Of a DNA stretch of 64,000 nt, positions 50,396-61,789 are shown piece by piece (within the stretch, counting starts at the first letter, position 1; the number at the start of each line of letters is the position of its first letter). This DNA is from Plutella xylostella (taxonomy: Eukaryota > Arthropoda > Insecta > Lepidoptera > Plutellidae): NCBI RefSeq assembly GCF_932276165.1, contig NC_064009.1, forward strand, positions 3,162,001 to 3,226,000. The letters run 5' to 3'. The notes under the pieces were generated by a model that worked only from the letters and a program-made list of their open reading frames with translations, had not been told where the DNA came from and did no database searches. The position numbers and the translations under genes are program-made.

Positions 50396-50759
50396 TTTGA
50401 TTTGGACGATTTAATACATCTAAAATTAAATAAATAACAAAAAATCGAGGTATTTATTTGTTTGTTTTGACAAGTTTGACAACTCATTTGTCTTCGCAAC
50501 TCAGCTGTTATCGAAGCCGTTATTATTCTGAGCAGCTGATCATTCATGACGTTGACAGACGGTACGGCTCACTCTGTGGGTTTATTGGTGTTGCTGTCAA
50601 ATTGACAGTTCGGATTCACGGTTCGGTCGGTTTCTTGGTTTCTAATTTCTATTTATTTTCCATTTTTTAAAGGAAAGTGTAAGGAAAATTGTATATATAT
50701 TTACAAAACCTTTGTATCTCACGTTAGTTCTCAGTATAAAAGAGGTAGAAAGCAATATC
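50396..50759. promoter_or_regulatory. probable shared BPNT2/SPTLC1 promoter region
   Basis: Only 364 bp separate the divergent start codons, so both transcription starts and 5' UTRs must lie here unless untranslated exons exist. No TATA box could be assigned with confidence. The inference rests on arrangement only. Confidence 0.4.
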
Positions 50760-53700
50760 ATGATTCTTATCGATATTTACGACATGGTAAGTACCGGAGA
50801 AACTCTTGGCCTTGTAATGCCTATTATTTATTTATTGCTCTATAAATTAAATCTGTAATACTTGCAGGCCGGTTGGTGGACATTACTCATCACTCTGCAA
50901 GTAATATTGGGTTCCGCGTATTTTTTGTGGAGCAAGAAGTCAAAAAAGCAGTATGACCCGCTTTGTAACGGCACTGCCGTGGAGTGGAAGCCACGGCCGC
51001 TGATTGAGGAAGACGTGATAGTGGAAGAGCCACCAACTGTTGGTAAAATTGATGAGAATGTCCTTAATGTTGGAGCTACTAGTTTCCTCTGCTTGGAGAA
51101 AGAGGAGTCAATTATGAACAGTGCCTTAAATTCCCTGAGCAAGTACGGGGTCGGGTCCTGCGGCCCACGAGGGTTCTACGGAACTATTGATGTGCATTTG
51201 GAACTGGAGGAGAGACTGGCTAAGTTCCTAGAGGTTGAGGAAACTTGTGTGTATTCATATGGGTTCTCAACAATAGCAAGTGCTATTCCTGCTTATGCTA
51301 AAAAGGGAGATATAATTTTTGCGTGAGTACCTATGTTTTCTAGATGCAGTACATTTTTAGAATAGAATTAAACATATTAATATCTACTAGTAAAGGATAA
51401 TTATTGCTTAACAAACAAGGCTATATTCACCCTTTCAGAGATGAAAAAGTCTGGTTCGCCATACAAAAGGGGTTTGATGCAGCTAGAAGCACAGTCAGAT
51501 ACTTCAAACACAATGACATGGAGAACCTGGAGGAGATGCTCAGTGCTGCCACCAGGAAGAAGGAACTGAACCCGAGACGGAGAGCATTCCTCGTAGCAGA
51601 GGCCATTTACTACAACACAGGAGAAATGTGCCCTTTGAAGAGAATTGTAGAACTTGCTAGAAAGTATAAGCTGAGAATCATTTTGGATGAAAGCTTGAGT
51701 ATTGGTGTAAGTACTTTAGTCCAATTCAAACTAGTGTTGCCACGAATAGTGATTTGGCCGAATACCGAATACCGAATATTCGGCCAGTGCTCTCAGCCGA
51801 ATACCGAATATTCGGCCACCGAATATTCGGCAGGTGATCCTGTATAATTCAATAACTTAAAGTTTTATTTAAAGAGTGTTCTTCTTAATCTTACGGCAGA
51901 TCTATTATATACAGGTTGACCACCAGTTGTACCAACTCGAATCAGTAGCCAAACCTTATATATTTTGTTAAAAAATACCTGTGTCTCAGTAACAGGTATT
52001 GTATATTTTATGAAGAAAAGCGCAACTGTCGCAAGCGCGATGTTGTATTCAGGTTTTCGCAATTAATTATTGTTTGATAGTTAAATGTTTCCATTAAATT
52101 GTTTTTTTTATTCCTTTTTGTAAGATATTTGCTACTTTTTTAAGTATTCGGTATTCGGCCGAATACTACTTACTATTCGGCCGAATACCGAATACTGAAA
52201 AAACTGGCCGAATAGGCCGAATACCGAATAGTTGCCGAATATTCGTGGCATCTCTAATTCAAACCAATCTACTTTATTGATTGACCCATTTTTATAGGTA
52301 TATAATTATGGACTTACTTATAACAGGGTATACATGAGAAGCTTAGTAATGAAGTAATGAAACTACCCAAATACTATACTGTTAACAATATTGATATGTG
52401 ATGTTTTTGATTATCTAGCACTAATATTTGGGTGCTAAGGCCTCAGATTCTTAGGATCAGAAGCTCCCATTTAAAATAAATAAATTTTCATTGTTCAATC
52501 AATTTAGATGTTCAGTCTATACTGATACACTTAAAATACATTGGCCCAATTCCAGTGCCACAAAACAATTTATTTCTTTACACTCACAATACCTATACAG
52601 TACATACATTATTGCACTTGCTTACTCAGGTCCTTGGCAAGCATGGGCGAGGCATCACAGAACATCTGAATGTTCCTCGAGAGGAGATAGACCTGATTGT
52701 GGGTTCTCTGGAGCACTCCTTTGCCACCATTGGAGGATTCTGTGCCGGCACGCACTACATTGTGGAACACCAACGACTTTCCGGCTTAGGTAAGAAAACT
52801 AAATTAATAACTTTTACTACACTACTACTATGGTTAGGTACTAAACACTGGAATAAAAAAGTATGCCAACATAATTAGAACTAATAAACCCATTTAAATG
52901 CATAGCACTTTAAATGGTTGGACAGTCTGTATAATCTTGCACTTATACACTTTTGTAGTTTAAATACCTAACTTCACCAACAACCAATTTGTATATTAAC
53001 AAAGGTACAGAAGTGCAGAATCTAGTATAGTAGAGTTTACAATGCTAACTTTACGACAGAAAGCAGTGCCACAAATAAAAAAATATATAGGACAATTATT
53101 TTTCGTATTTTTTGACACTGTACACCTGCTTCTTCCATCTAGGTTTTCACATTTTATTGGTTTTAACACCCACAATCCCTCCAGGCTACTGCTTCAGCGC
53201 GTCCCTGCCTCCCATGCTGACGCAGGCCGCGATCAGCGCGCTGGACGTGCTGGAGGCGCGGCCCGCCATGCTGCGAGAACTCGAGGCATGCTCGAGAAAG
53301 TTGCACGCGTGAGTGTAATCAGCTGTGTAGATTAGTTATTAACATAGAATAGCGCGGACTCGGGTGTACCTACGAGGGTACCTCAATGGTTATTAATGAG
53401 TATAGATTCACAAAGATATGTTACGTAGTAAACAATGAAAAAAGAAAGAATGATAAGAGATGTTACTGCGCCTCATTGCTGTAATAGATTAATAGCAACA
53501 ATTTGTCCAGTTACGTTGTTTCTTCTGTATTCAACGTTATTTGAGTGTGTGTCTGTCTGTAGCCGTATATTTTAGAAACGGATTTACTGCTGCAATTTTT
53601 TTTGCAGATCTTAATTCATCTCAACATTAGTTTGTTTAATACTACCCTTGAAAAAATCTTACTTTTAGGGCGCCTTCAAATTAGTCGCTAATTGTCGCGC

Positions 53701-54370
53701 GGCTGCAGCTTTTAAATTACAAAATTTATATGGATTTTGACTGCAGCGCTGCAGCCGCGCGACAATTAGCGACTAATTTGAAGGCGCCCTTAATGTTCCG
53801 CTATCAATATCTTATCAACACAGCACGCACCTATCGGAAATACAGTCATGACTGATAAGAGAATACTCGAAATTGTTCATGACTAATACCTACTTCCCTA
53901 CATAAGTGTAGGTACACATAGAAATCCAACACAAGTACCATTATGTAACTAGGTCACCCTAATGCTCTTAATTAACACGTACATAGTTACATACATACAA
54001 CAAACCAAGCACTGATTACCAACTATTAACACTTAAACAATCTTATTCCAGGGCCCTCTCAAAACTGAAACACTTCTCCGTGCGAGGCGACGAGCTATCT
54101 CCCGTCAAACACCTGTATCTCAAGAAAGAGGACCTGACCGACCGCTTGAAGCACAGCTACCTACGAAACGTAACCAACTATTGCATGGAAAAAGGCATAG
54201 CTATGTCTCTAGCCGCATACTTACGCGATGTAGAACACAGCTGCCCGGAACCGTCGATAAGAATGGCTTCGAGTAGGAAACTCAATGATGAAAATATATC
54301 TCTCATCTGTAACCTTTTGGACGAGGCGTATGAAAACGTTGGACCGAAACCAGAATTGCAAGCTATTTGA
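50760..54370 (+). CDS. SPTLC1: serine palmitoyltransferase subunit 1
   Basis: Non-catalytic partner of SPTLC2 in the ER enzyme that starts sphingolipid synthesis. Exons: 50760-50786, 50868-51322, 51439-51706, 52630-52789, 53185-53308, 54052-54370; in frame, 450 residues (human 473). The first exon codes just nine residues (MILIDIYDM); a membrane helix follows at about 11-30. Conserved blocks: KYGVGSCGPRGFYGT with Cys107 at the site of human Cys133, YSYGFSTIASAIPAY, FKHNDMENLEEML, VLGKHGRGITEH, GFCAGTHYIVEHQRLSG and GYCFSASLPP. Where the catalytic subunit has the PLP lysine this protein has GSLEHSFATIGG, as expected for SPTLC1. Intron 3 carries a hAT-like MITE and intron 5 another MITE. Confidence 0.95.
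51732..52256. mobile_element. hAT-like MITE with 8-bp target duplication
   Basis: Ends are TAGTGTTGCCACGAATA and, on the other strand, TAGAGATGCCACGAATA. Both sides are flanked by ATTCAAAC (51724-51731 and 52257-52264), an exact 8-bp duplication as expected for hAT. The subterminal regions are packed with GGCCGAATACCGAATATTCGG-type palindromic units; the AT-rich middle has no transposase. It interrupts SPTLC1 intron 3. Confidence 0.85.
53668..53789. mobile_element. foldback MITE with TTA duplication
   Basis: GGGCGCCTTCAAATTAGTCG, CTAATTGTCGCGCGGCTGCA on the left and the exact reverse complement on the right; TTA flanks at 53665-53667 and 53790-53792. About 46-bp arms with a roughly 30-bp centre. 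SPTLC1 intron 5. The near-perfect arms suggest recent activity. Confidence 0.85.
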
Positions 54371-56240
54371 TTGAGGTAAGGTTCCTTTTTTTCAATGGTC
54401 TCTAAAGACCCGATTTACACTTGACCAGAATACTGTACCTGCTATACTTATTCTAGAAAGGTTAGTTACTTCACGAGTTCCAATGTCATATCGAGATTTT
54501 AACTTTAAAATATGGAATAACATAGTTTTAGGACCGCATTGCATTTTAAAAGATACCTAAAAATAATTACTTTGTTTTTAATATTGTTAAGCTTGTTATT
54601 GTTATGATAGCTTAGATATTGTTATCCATCTTGTTATGATGACACCAATCAGCCTGATAACTACAATTATATAACTGTCGCATGCTACACTATCAGACAT
54701 TACAAAAAAATATTGCATTTGTGCGAAAAGCCTGTGAAGTTGCTTCTTTTTTAGTGTTAAGGCTTGTTCATGAATCGAATACCTAGTATTACATATTTAC
54801 ACAAGTTACTCTCAGATTTTACATATCAAGTTAAGTACATAGCTTTTATAACAGCCTACATGTAATATTAACTAGATAATAGGTAATTCATGTTACAATG
54901 GAAAACAATGCATTTCATATTTTTTTAAAGAGATAGGTACTTACAAGAGTTTTTCAATACATTCCTAGCAATTGCTTTGTACCAAAGGCGTTTAAGTCTG
55001 CGAATCTAACTAGGTATAAACACTAAAAACTAAAATTACTTACGGCCTTCGTATAAGTACAACATACATACATACATAATATGCTCACGACTGTAATACC
55101 CGAAGGGGTAGTCAGAGCGAGAGTCGCGAGCCGTATTGCCGTATAAGTATTTACAACTAGTTTGAAAATAGCATTGTTATAAATAATATTATACTCGTAT
55201 GCGCGGATTATCTATCTAATTTACGTTAATAATTTTCTATAAGGAGAAAGACAACAATCTGATAGATATCTGCTTAGTCACAAAGTAAATCGGCTTAGTG
55301 TTCTTTTTTTTACTTAAGATCTTATCTTTAATCATAGAAAATATTTGTTATATTGCAAAACACTTAAACCTGAGTACAGCAGTATACCATAATGTTAATT
55401 GTTTTTTTTAAGTATAACTATTAATTTAACGGTTATTAAAGTGCCTTTTAATAATACAAAATTTAAATGACTACAGATTTATGTAAGTCAGAGTCGAAAA
55501 TAAGTTCTAGAATATATTTTTTATTGAATTTGTTAAATAAGTACAGTAAAAATCAAGCAACGTTCATTATGTTTACAATGTGCTTATGTGTTATAAACTT
55601 TACTTATGGAACACCACTCGAAATATTATGTTTTACATTATTATGAATCATGCCAGCACACTACTAGGATTAAGTACATTGTTATATTGTCCTATGAATA
55701 AATGTATTAATATTTTATCAAATAGTGCATGTATTATTTATTTTTAATCAAGTTTAAGTTTGTCTAAAATAGGTAGGCTGTACGTATTTACTTATACTTA
55801 CCAATATACTATGAATACATAGGTATCAAACTTAATCTTACTCTACTGAGCTAAGTAAAATGAACACATTATTTGAACAACACTGGGAGGATAAAGTCTT
55901 GTTATACTTCTAAAATTATCAGTAGGTATGCCAAGTATTCATAGTTTACTATAGTTTTGCGATCACTGCTCTACGCGTGCCTAGTAACGAGCGAACAATT
56001 TGCCTACTGGGAACGCAACAGCCTATTACCTAATAAACTTTAGTGATGTGTCTCACTAGGACACCACAGCGACGGTATCCAAGCAGTTAGTAATAGTTAG
56101 TATTGAAAAGTATGCTGATAAATCCCTTTCTTGGCGACCTTATGATGTTATTCTATACAGTTTGACTAGCAACGACGCATCGCTATGGCGTCCTAGTGAG
56201 TAGTGAGGCAAGGCTGTTACTCCCAACAGTCCTAACACTC
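54371..56240. other. SPTLC1/TEKT2 convergent intergenic region
   Basis: AT-rich 3' sequence of both genes. AATAAA at 55697-55702 is one possible SPTLC1 poly(A) signal, though far from the stop. 55070-55140 contains a dispersed-repeat fragment (CGACTGTAATACCCGAAGGG). No further gene seen. Confidence 0.45.
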
Positions 56241-59200
56241 TCACTCCGGAGCCAGCTCATCGCTCATATGACAGTACCCCACATTTCTCTTGAACTCCGT
56301 CTGATCGGGCTCGTGTATGGGCTTCCTGATGTCGACGAGTCGGCGGTCGGTCTCCAGAGCCTGGTTCTTGTATTGTAGGCCTTTGGTCACCCGCTGCAGG
56401 TGGCTTTGCATGCCGTGGTAGGTTTTCCTGGATAAATTGAGTTATCCTTAATAACGCTTTAAAAGGTGTGCCGACATTATCCTATGTATAGCAAGTCCGA
56501 AAAGCTGAGGACCTATGCCAGCGCAGCGCAACCACCGATGAATAGCCCGATGCAGTTACTAGTCGGTATCATACATATATTAGCTATGCCCATGTCCATG
56601 AACAACATTTGCGCAGCAGTCTGCTAGAAAAGCCACATTTGATATTACACATCACCCATTACCATCACCGCCTTCGCATCTACATAAAAGGTTCGAGAAA
56701 ATGCCGCAAATATTGTCTTATTCCTACCATGATTGTAGGCATTTACCGTTAACAATATAGAAACAAAATGAACTCACAAAGCATCCTCAAGCTTCTGCTC
56801 CAAATGCTTGCTGCTAGTGTGGACTCTCTCATACTCCTCAGTCAACCCTCTCATGGGCTTGTCGTTGACTCGCTCAAGTACTGGCCGCCTGGTTCGCATC
56901 TCCAAACGGGTTTCCACTAGCTTTGTAGGGTTGATTTTGTCAGCTATTGCTGCACGGAGGGACTCTATTTCGCGGTCCACTTTGACGAGGTTTTGCTCTA
57001 GCTGTAACGCGATTGAATATTTTATATAGGGGCTTTTTACATTAAATTTATAAGTAGTTGCAACTCTCCATTCAATCAAGGCATTCCCGAGATAAGTTGT
57101 GACGTCTGACAGAGAAAGATGGTAGCCACAAACTCCTCGGAAGAAAAGCTTAGTCATTCCTAAATATAAGAGGGTGTAGGTATTATATGCGTTAGTTACA
57201 AATAAATAGGTAAGTAAGTATAATATAGAAGCATAAACACCCACCTTATGTTTCTGCCACTCCATCTCATTCCTAGCCCTTTGCACATCAAACACGCGTC
57301 TCCTCATGATCATCTCAACCGCATCACTCTGGGCTCGCATCTGGTTCCGGGCGGTCTCTCGGCTACGGAACATCTGTTCTCGAAGGTTCTTCGACTCGAA
57401 CATGAGACGCTCCGCGATGTCTATCGTGTTCTTTATGCAGTCTATGTAGGCTTCTTCGGACATTGTTCTGGGTGGGATGAATTGTATTTTATACACGTAA
57501 AGTAGAATGTAATATCTGATAGTAAATAAAGCTAAAGCTAAGGGACTGAGTTAGTTAAGTACATGATTTGACTTCTTATAAGGATGTGATCTTGATATGG
57601 AATTGACCCCAAAATATTAAATGGAAGATCTTCGCATCGATAGACTCCTGGAAACCGTTTTGCATATAAGAATATTAGTTAGGTCGGTAGACTCATTTAT
57701 GATTATACCTAAGTCCCTGATTATATTATTAATACAGCACTTGGTGATGATGATAGGCAAAACAAAGAAGACTCACTCAGCAGGAATCCTAGTAGGATCC
57801 AATTTATAAGATATATTGGAGCAGTTCCTGTCCAGATGCCTGACGCTGCTCTCCAAGTCGATAGTCTCGTCCTTATTCTTGATCTCTCTCTCCAGGCGAC
57901 AATGCACGTTGGTGAGTTCCTTGATCTTCTCCCAGCCGGAGTGGCACAAGTTTGTCAGAGTGCGCTTACTGTTCTCGATTATGTGGAGCTCCTGGAAAAG
58001 TATTCTGGTGTTGTACTCGTAGGACTGATTATGGAACATAGAATACAATAAGTATTATTTGCACCAAGAACAAAACATTACTAAACAACAACTTAAAAAT
58101 AAAACAGTAGTAGGTACAAAGAGGCGGCCTTATTGCTTATAGCAATCTCTACCTTACTACTCCTACTTTGGATAGAAGAGAGTGAATTTATACTGGGTAC
58201 TCTCTGTAGATTCAATTACAAGTTATAATCATCAAACTGTGGAATCAATATAAGTACCTAGTTATTATACCTTTACCTTATTGAGCTCCTCCCCCAACTG
58301 ATCCTCATTCTTACCCCAATGTCGTCCATTAAGTAACTATATTAGTTATAGCATCTAAGAAACCCGTCATAGCTCCACTGCTAAAAGTTGCCGTGGATTT
58401 CTACATAGAAACCAAGGAACATAAGTATTTCTCTGAGGAGAAGCAAGAAACCTACCTTATTCAGCTCATCCCCTAACTGATCCCTAGTCAGCTCCGGCGG
58501 CACCCTCTGGTCGCGCTGGGCATGACACTGCGCCGCTACCAACAGCGGCATTTGCAGCCACTCCAGCACGAGTTTGGTACTGTTCTTCTGCTCCCTCAGG
58601 GCTTGCGCCATGCATACCTTACCTTAGTCACGCGACAGTATAGTTACAGTTGCGCTTCTGTCCTCTGTCGCTCACGCCTAGCTTTGTCCACATCGAAGAT
58701 ATAAGGGGTGCGAAACTGCCGCGAATCGCTTCGAGAAAAGATGGTACGGCCGTGCCCGTTTTTCGAGACTTGGCTGGGGCACTGTCGTGCCCCCATACTA
58801 GTTTTACCCGACTGCATGGAAGGTAATGTTTTTCAACCATATGTATACAGGGTTATTGGTAAGTAGAGCTGACCCTTTTACGAGGTTATAGAGAAAAGAA
58901 TTTTCATACGAAACCCTATAATGTATGATCCAAAACTTAACAATTTCTGTGATTTTAAAGATTAAAAAAACTAGCCAAATAACTTTTTTAGTTCTTTTGC
59001 ATTAAATATGACCTTTACAATTCAATTATAATCATTTACAAGTACGCATTTTATTTACCGCATATTTTTTATATCCGGATAACTTTTTGTCTTCATCCGG
59101 TTTGTGAGTGACAACCCTAAAAAAAATAAACAAATAATAATAACTTCTGAATAACGCGGTATTAGATGCTGGTATTAATAATGATGATAGAGGCATACCG

Positions 59201-61068
59201 GGACTACCTATGTACTGAAAATCTCGATCTAATACGCGGTTATTCGGGTTTTAAAACACAAAAATGAAAAGAGAGAATAATACGAATATTTCAGTAACTA
59301 TTTAGATTTGATGTATGAAATTTTGCTATAATGTATGTCTTAATATGTGTATTCCATGCATGCTATTGAAATTTAATTGTATCGCATAGTTATATTTTAA
59401 TAATATATTTTGTGATTTTCGGAACCCGGATAAAGTGAAACTTTAGGATTTTTAAAAAAATAAACTAGAAGTGATAGAAACTTCGGAGTTTTACTAAAGT
59501 GTTTAAAATGACGAAAACTATAAGATTTTGCAAAAAAACCGAGATGACACAAAAATAGGGTTCATAAAACACTGTGCGCCAGAGGAACCTGGAGCCACAG
59601 CGGCAGCCTCAGAGCTTGCGTCTCGTCGCGCAAGCAATAAGTAAGTACATACCTTAGTAGTGCGAAGGCATTGATACAGTTAACTTTTTGTCATCAGCTG
59701 ATACTAACGCGATTCTCCACTCACCCGCAACCTTCCCTCCCCATGTCATAGGACACGTTCGTGCGTTTGTATCTATACAGTCGCGTTGCTGTAGCGCGTT
59801 AGTTACCTATGCGTTGTTATCGCTTGTGTCGATTCTGAAGCTCCTTATAGTTCCGATGCTGTCGAGTATCCACATGGACGAGGGCTTTTAGACTATAGGC
59901 AAGCACCTCCGTACACCTACAAACCTAGGTATAAGTACCTACCTTATTCAGCTCCTCCCCCAGCTGATCTCTAGTCAGCTCCGGCGGCACCCTCTGGTTG
60001 CGCTGGGCATGACACTGCGCCGCTACCAACAGCGGCATTTGCAGCCACTCCAGCACGAGTTTGGTACTGTTCTTCTGCTCCCTCAGGGCTTGCGCCATGC
60101 ATACCTTACCTTAGTCACGCGACAGTATAGTTACAGTTGCGCTTCTGTCCTCTGTCGCTCATACAAACGCGATTCTCCACTCACGCACCACCTTTCCTCC
60201 CCATTCTTACCCTGATGTCGTCCGACACGGTCGCGCTATTTTATTGATACATTCGCGATGCTGTATAGCGCGTTTCGGTCGTGCATCTAAGAAACCCGTA
60301 AAAATAGTAACCGTGGGCCAGGGCTCTTAAACTAAACCTACCTTATTCAGCTCTTCCCCCAGCTGGTCTCTAGTCAGTTCCGGCGGCACCCTCTGGTCGC
60401 GCTGGCCGCGGCACTGCGCCGCCACTGCCAGTGGAACCTGGAGCCACTCCAGCATGAGCTCGGTACTGTTCTTCTGCTCCCTCAGGGCCTGGGTCTCGTC
60501 GCGCACGCACTCGCGTGTGAAGCGCTGCTTCTCGCGCCAGGATTCCACGTCGAAGATTCTGGATTGGTAAGTAAAGAAATAAAGTAAATAACAATACTTG
60601 GTACAGTGTTAGGTATATTATGGTTATAATTAGTAACTCACAGGGCTTCGAAATTGGTCTGTCAACCTAACTAGGCACCATTAGGTAAGATAGGTAGAGG
60701 AAAAAACATAATATTGGTACAAATAAGGAAGTTAGGTAATACAAAAGTGGTAATTTTTTTGTAAGGAGTTGACTGATTATTTTTATGCCTTTCCATATGG
60801 AGCTACAGTTCTATACATGTCACGTTACATAACTTTACTACTAAGTATACTAATCTCACCTATCCCTCAACAACTCATTGTTGATGAAGTTATCCCAAAC
60901 TGTAGTTACTGCGGTCTCATTCCTGAGCTGGTTGGCTCTCTGCCTCAACTCGTAAGACTCGAAACGACGAATCCGGGCTTCGTTTTGTAAAGTCTGTATG
61001 TTCCGTGTCCAATCCAACACGGACAAGCGGGGATGTGGCTTTTCGAAAACAGGAATTGAAGCATCCAT
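56241..61068 (-). CDS. TEKT2: tektin-2-like axonemal protein
   Basis: Tektins are coiled-coil filaments inside doublet microtubules of cilia and sperm flagella. Exons: 61068-60860, 60558-60342, 57991-57777, 57467-57245, 57001-56778, 56427-56241; all phases agree, 424 residues (human tektin-2 430). Similarity to tektin-2 runs throughout: LDWTRNIQTLQNEARIRRFE, LRNETAVTTVWDN, EELNKELHIIENSKRTL, NISYKLDPTRIPAE, RNEMEWQKHK, RLEMRTRRPVLERVNDKPMR and GLTEEYERVHTSSKHLEQKL. Most of the protein is heptad-rich. The family signature (RPNVELCRD in most tektins) is degenerate here: TRRPVLERVND at about 325-335. Intron 2 is 2.35 kb and contains repeated partial copies of exon 2. Head-to-head with DDX5. Confidence 0.9.
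58262..60160 (-). repeat. partial copies of TEKT2 exon 2 with donor
   Basis: The true exon 2 (60342-60558) ends GAACTGAATAAG|GTAGGT. Copies in the following intron: 59943 to about 60094; 58455 to about 58610; and a short one at about 58272-58310. The first two are near-identical to each other out to 60160 and 58672, so one was copied from the other. Both carry the exon end and GTAGGT-type donor but diverge toward the 5' side. At 58670-58693 a stretch reads IFDV in the exon frame on the minus strand, a decayed relic of the exon start. A scrambled remnant lies at 59585-59635. Intron blocks such as ACGCGATTCTCCACTCAC (59700, 60170) repeat with them. Confidence 0.8.
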
Positions 61069-61789
61069 AGCTATGAACTTGTGAACTATAATACGATTAG
61101 GATGGATAGGGGATAGGGACTCTAAAATTTACTTCACCTTACCTAACTTATTACTGTTAAGAAGTTTGATCAATATTACATTTCTGGATTATATTGTATT
61201 TAGGTCACTAGGTCAATACGTAAGATCAGTAAGTATTCGATACGCTTTTATTTTTTAATATCAGTAAGTTTTATTTAGTTTATATGAATAAATATAAGAT
61301 TTTTTAATCGAAAACAATAATAAAACAAAATAGCGGGAAATCAAAGGAAGCGGAAGTGAGAGTGAGGTCTTTATGGATGCAGTCAAATGTCGTTCCTTTC
61401 ACCGAAATGTAGTCAAGTCACGGGACAGTGGAGTGGACAGTGGTCCATTTTCACAAAATTTACACCCAAGTCAGCGTCGGCGTCGTCGAGTTCGTTTTGT
61501 TTATCATATTTATAGCTGACCTCTATAAAATAGCGTAGTGAAATTGGCATACACACACTTGTCTTTTCGGATTGGAGCGAGTCCGTTATTATTCCGAGGA
61601 TGGAATCAAAAGTTAGAAAAGAAAACAAATTTAAAATGGCTGCCGGCTTTTGATGACGCTAAATTATTGTCCTATTTTCTATTTTGTGTTATAATTGGCT
61701 AAACGTTTAAGCTTTGCAGCTTATTCATATTTGTGAATACGTGAAAATACTTTAAGAAATCCGGAACTCTTACCAGAAGCTCTGTAATT
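61069..61789. promoter_or_regulatory. TEKT2/DDX5 divergent 5' region
   Basis: 721 bp between the two start codons, which point away from each other. It contains the DDX5 5' UTR (first exon up to 61791) and the TEKT2 5' flank. No core promoter element assigned. Confidence 0.35.
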
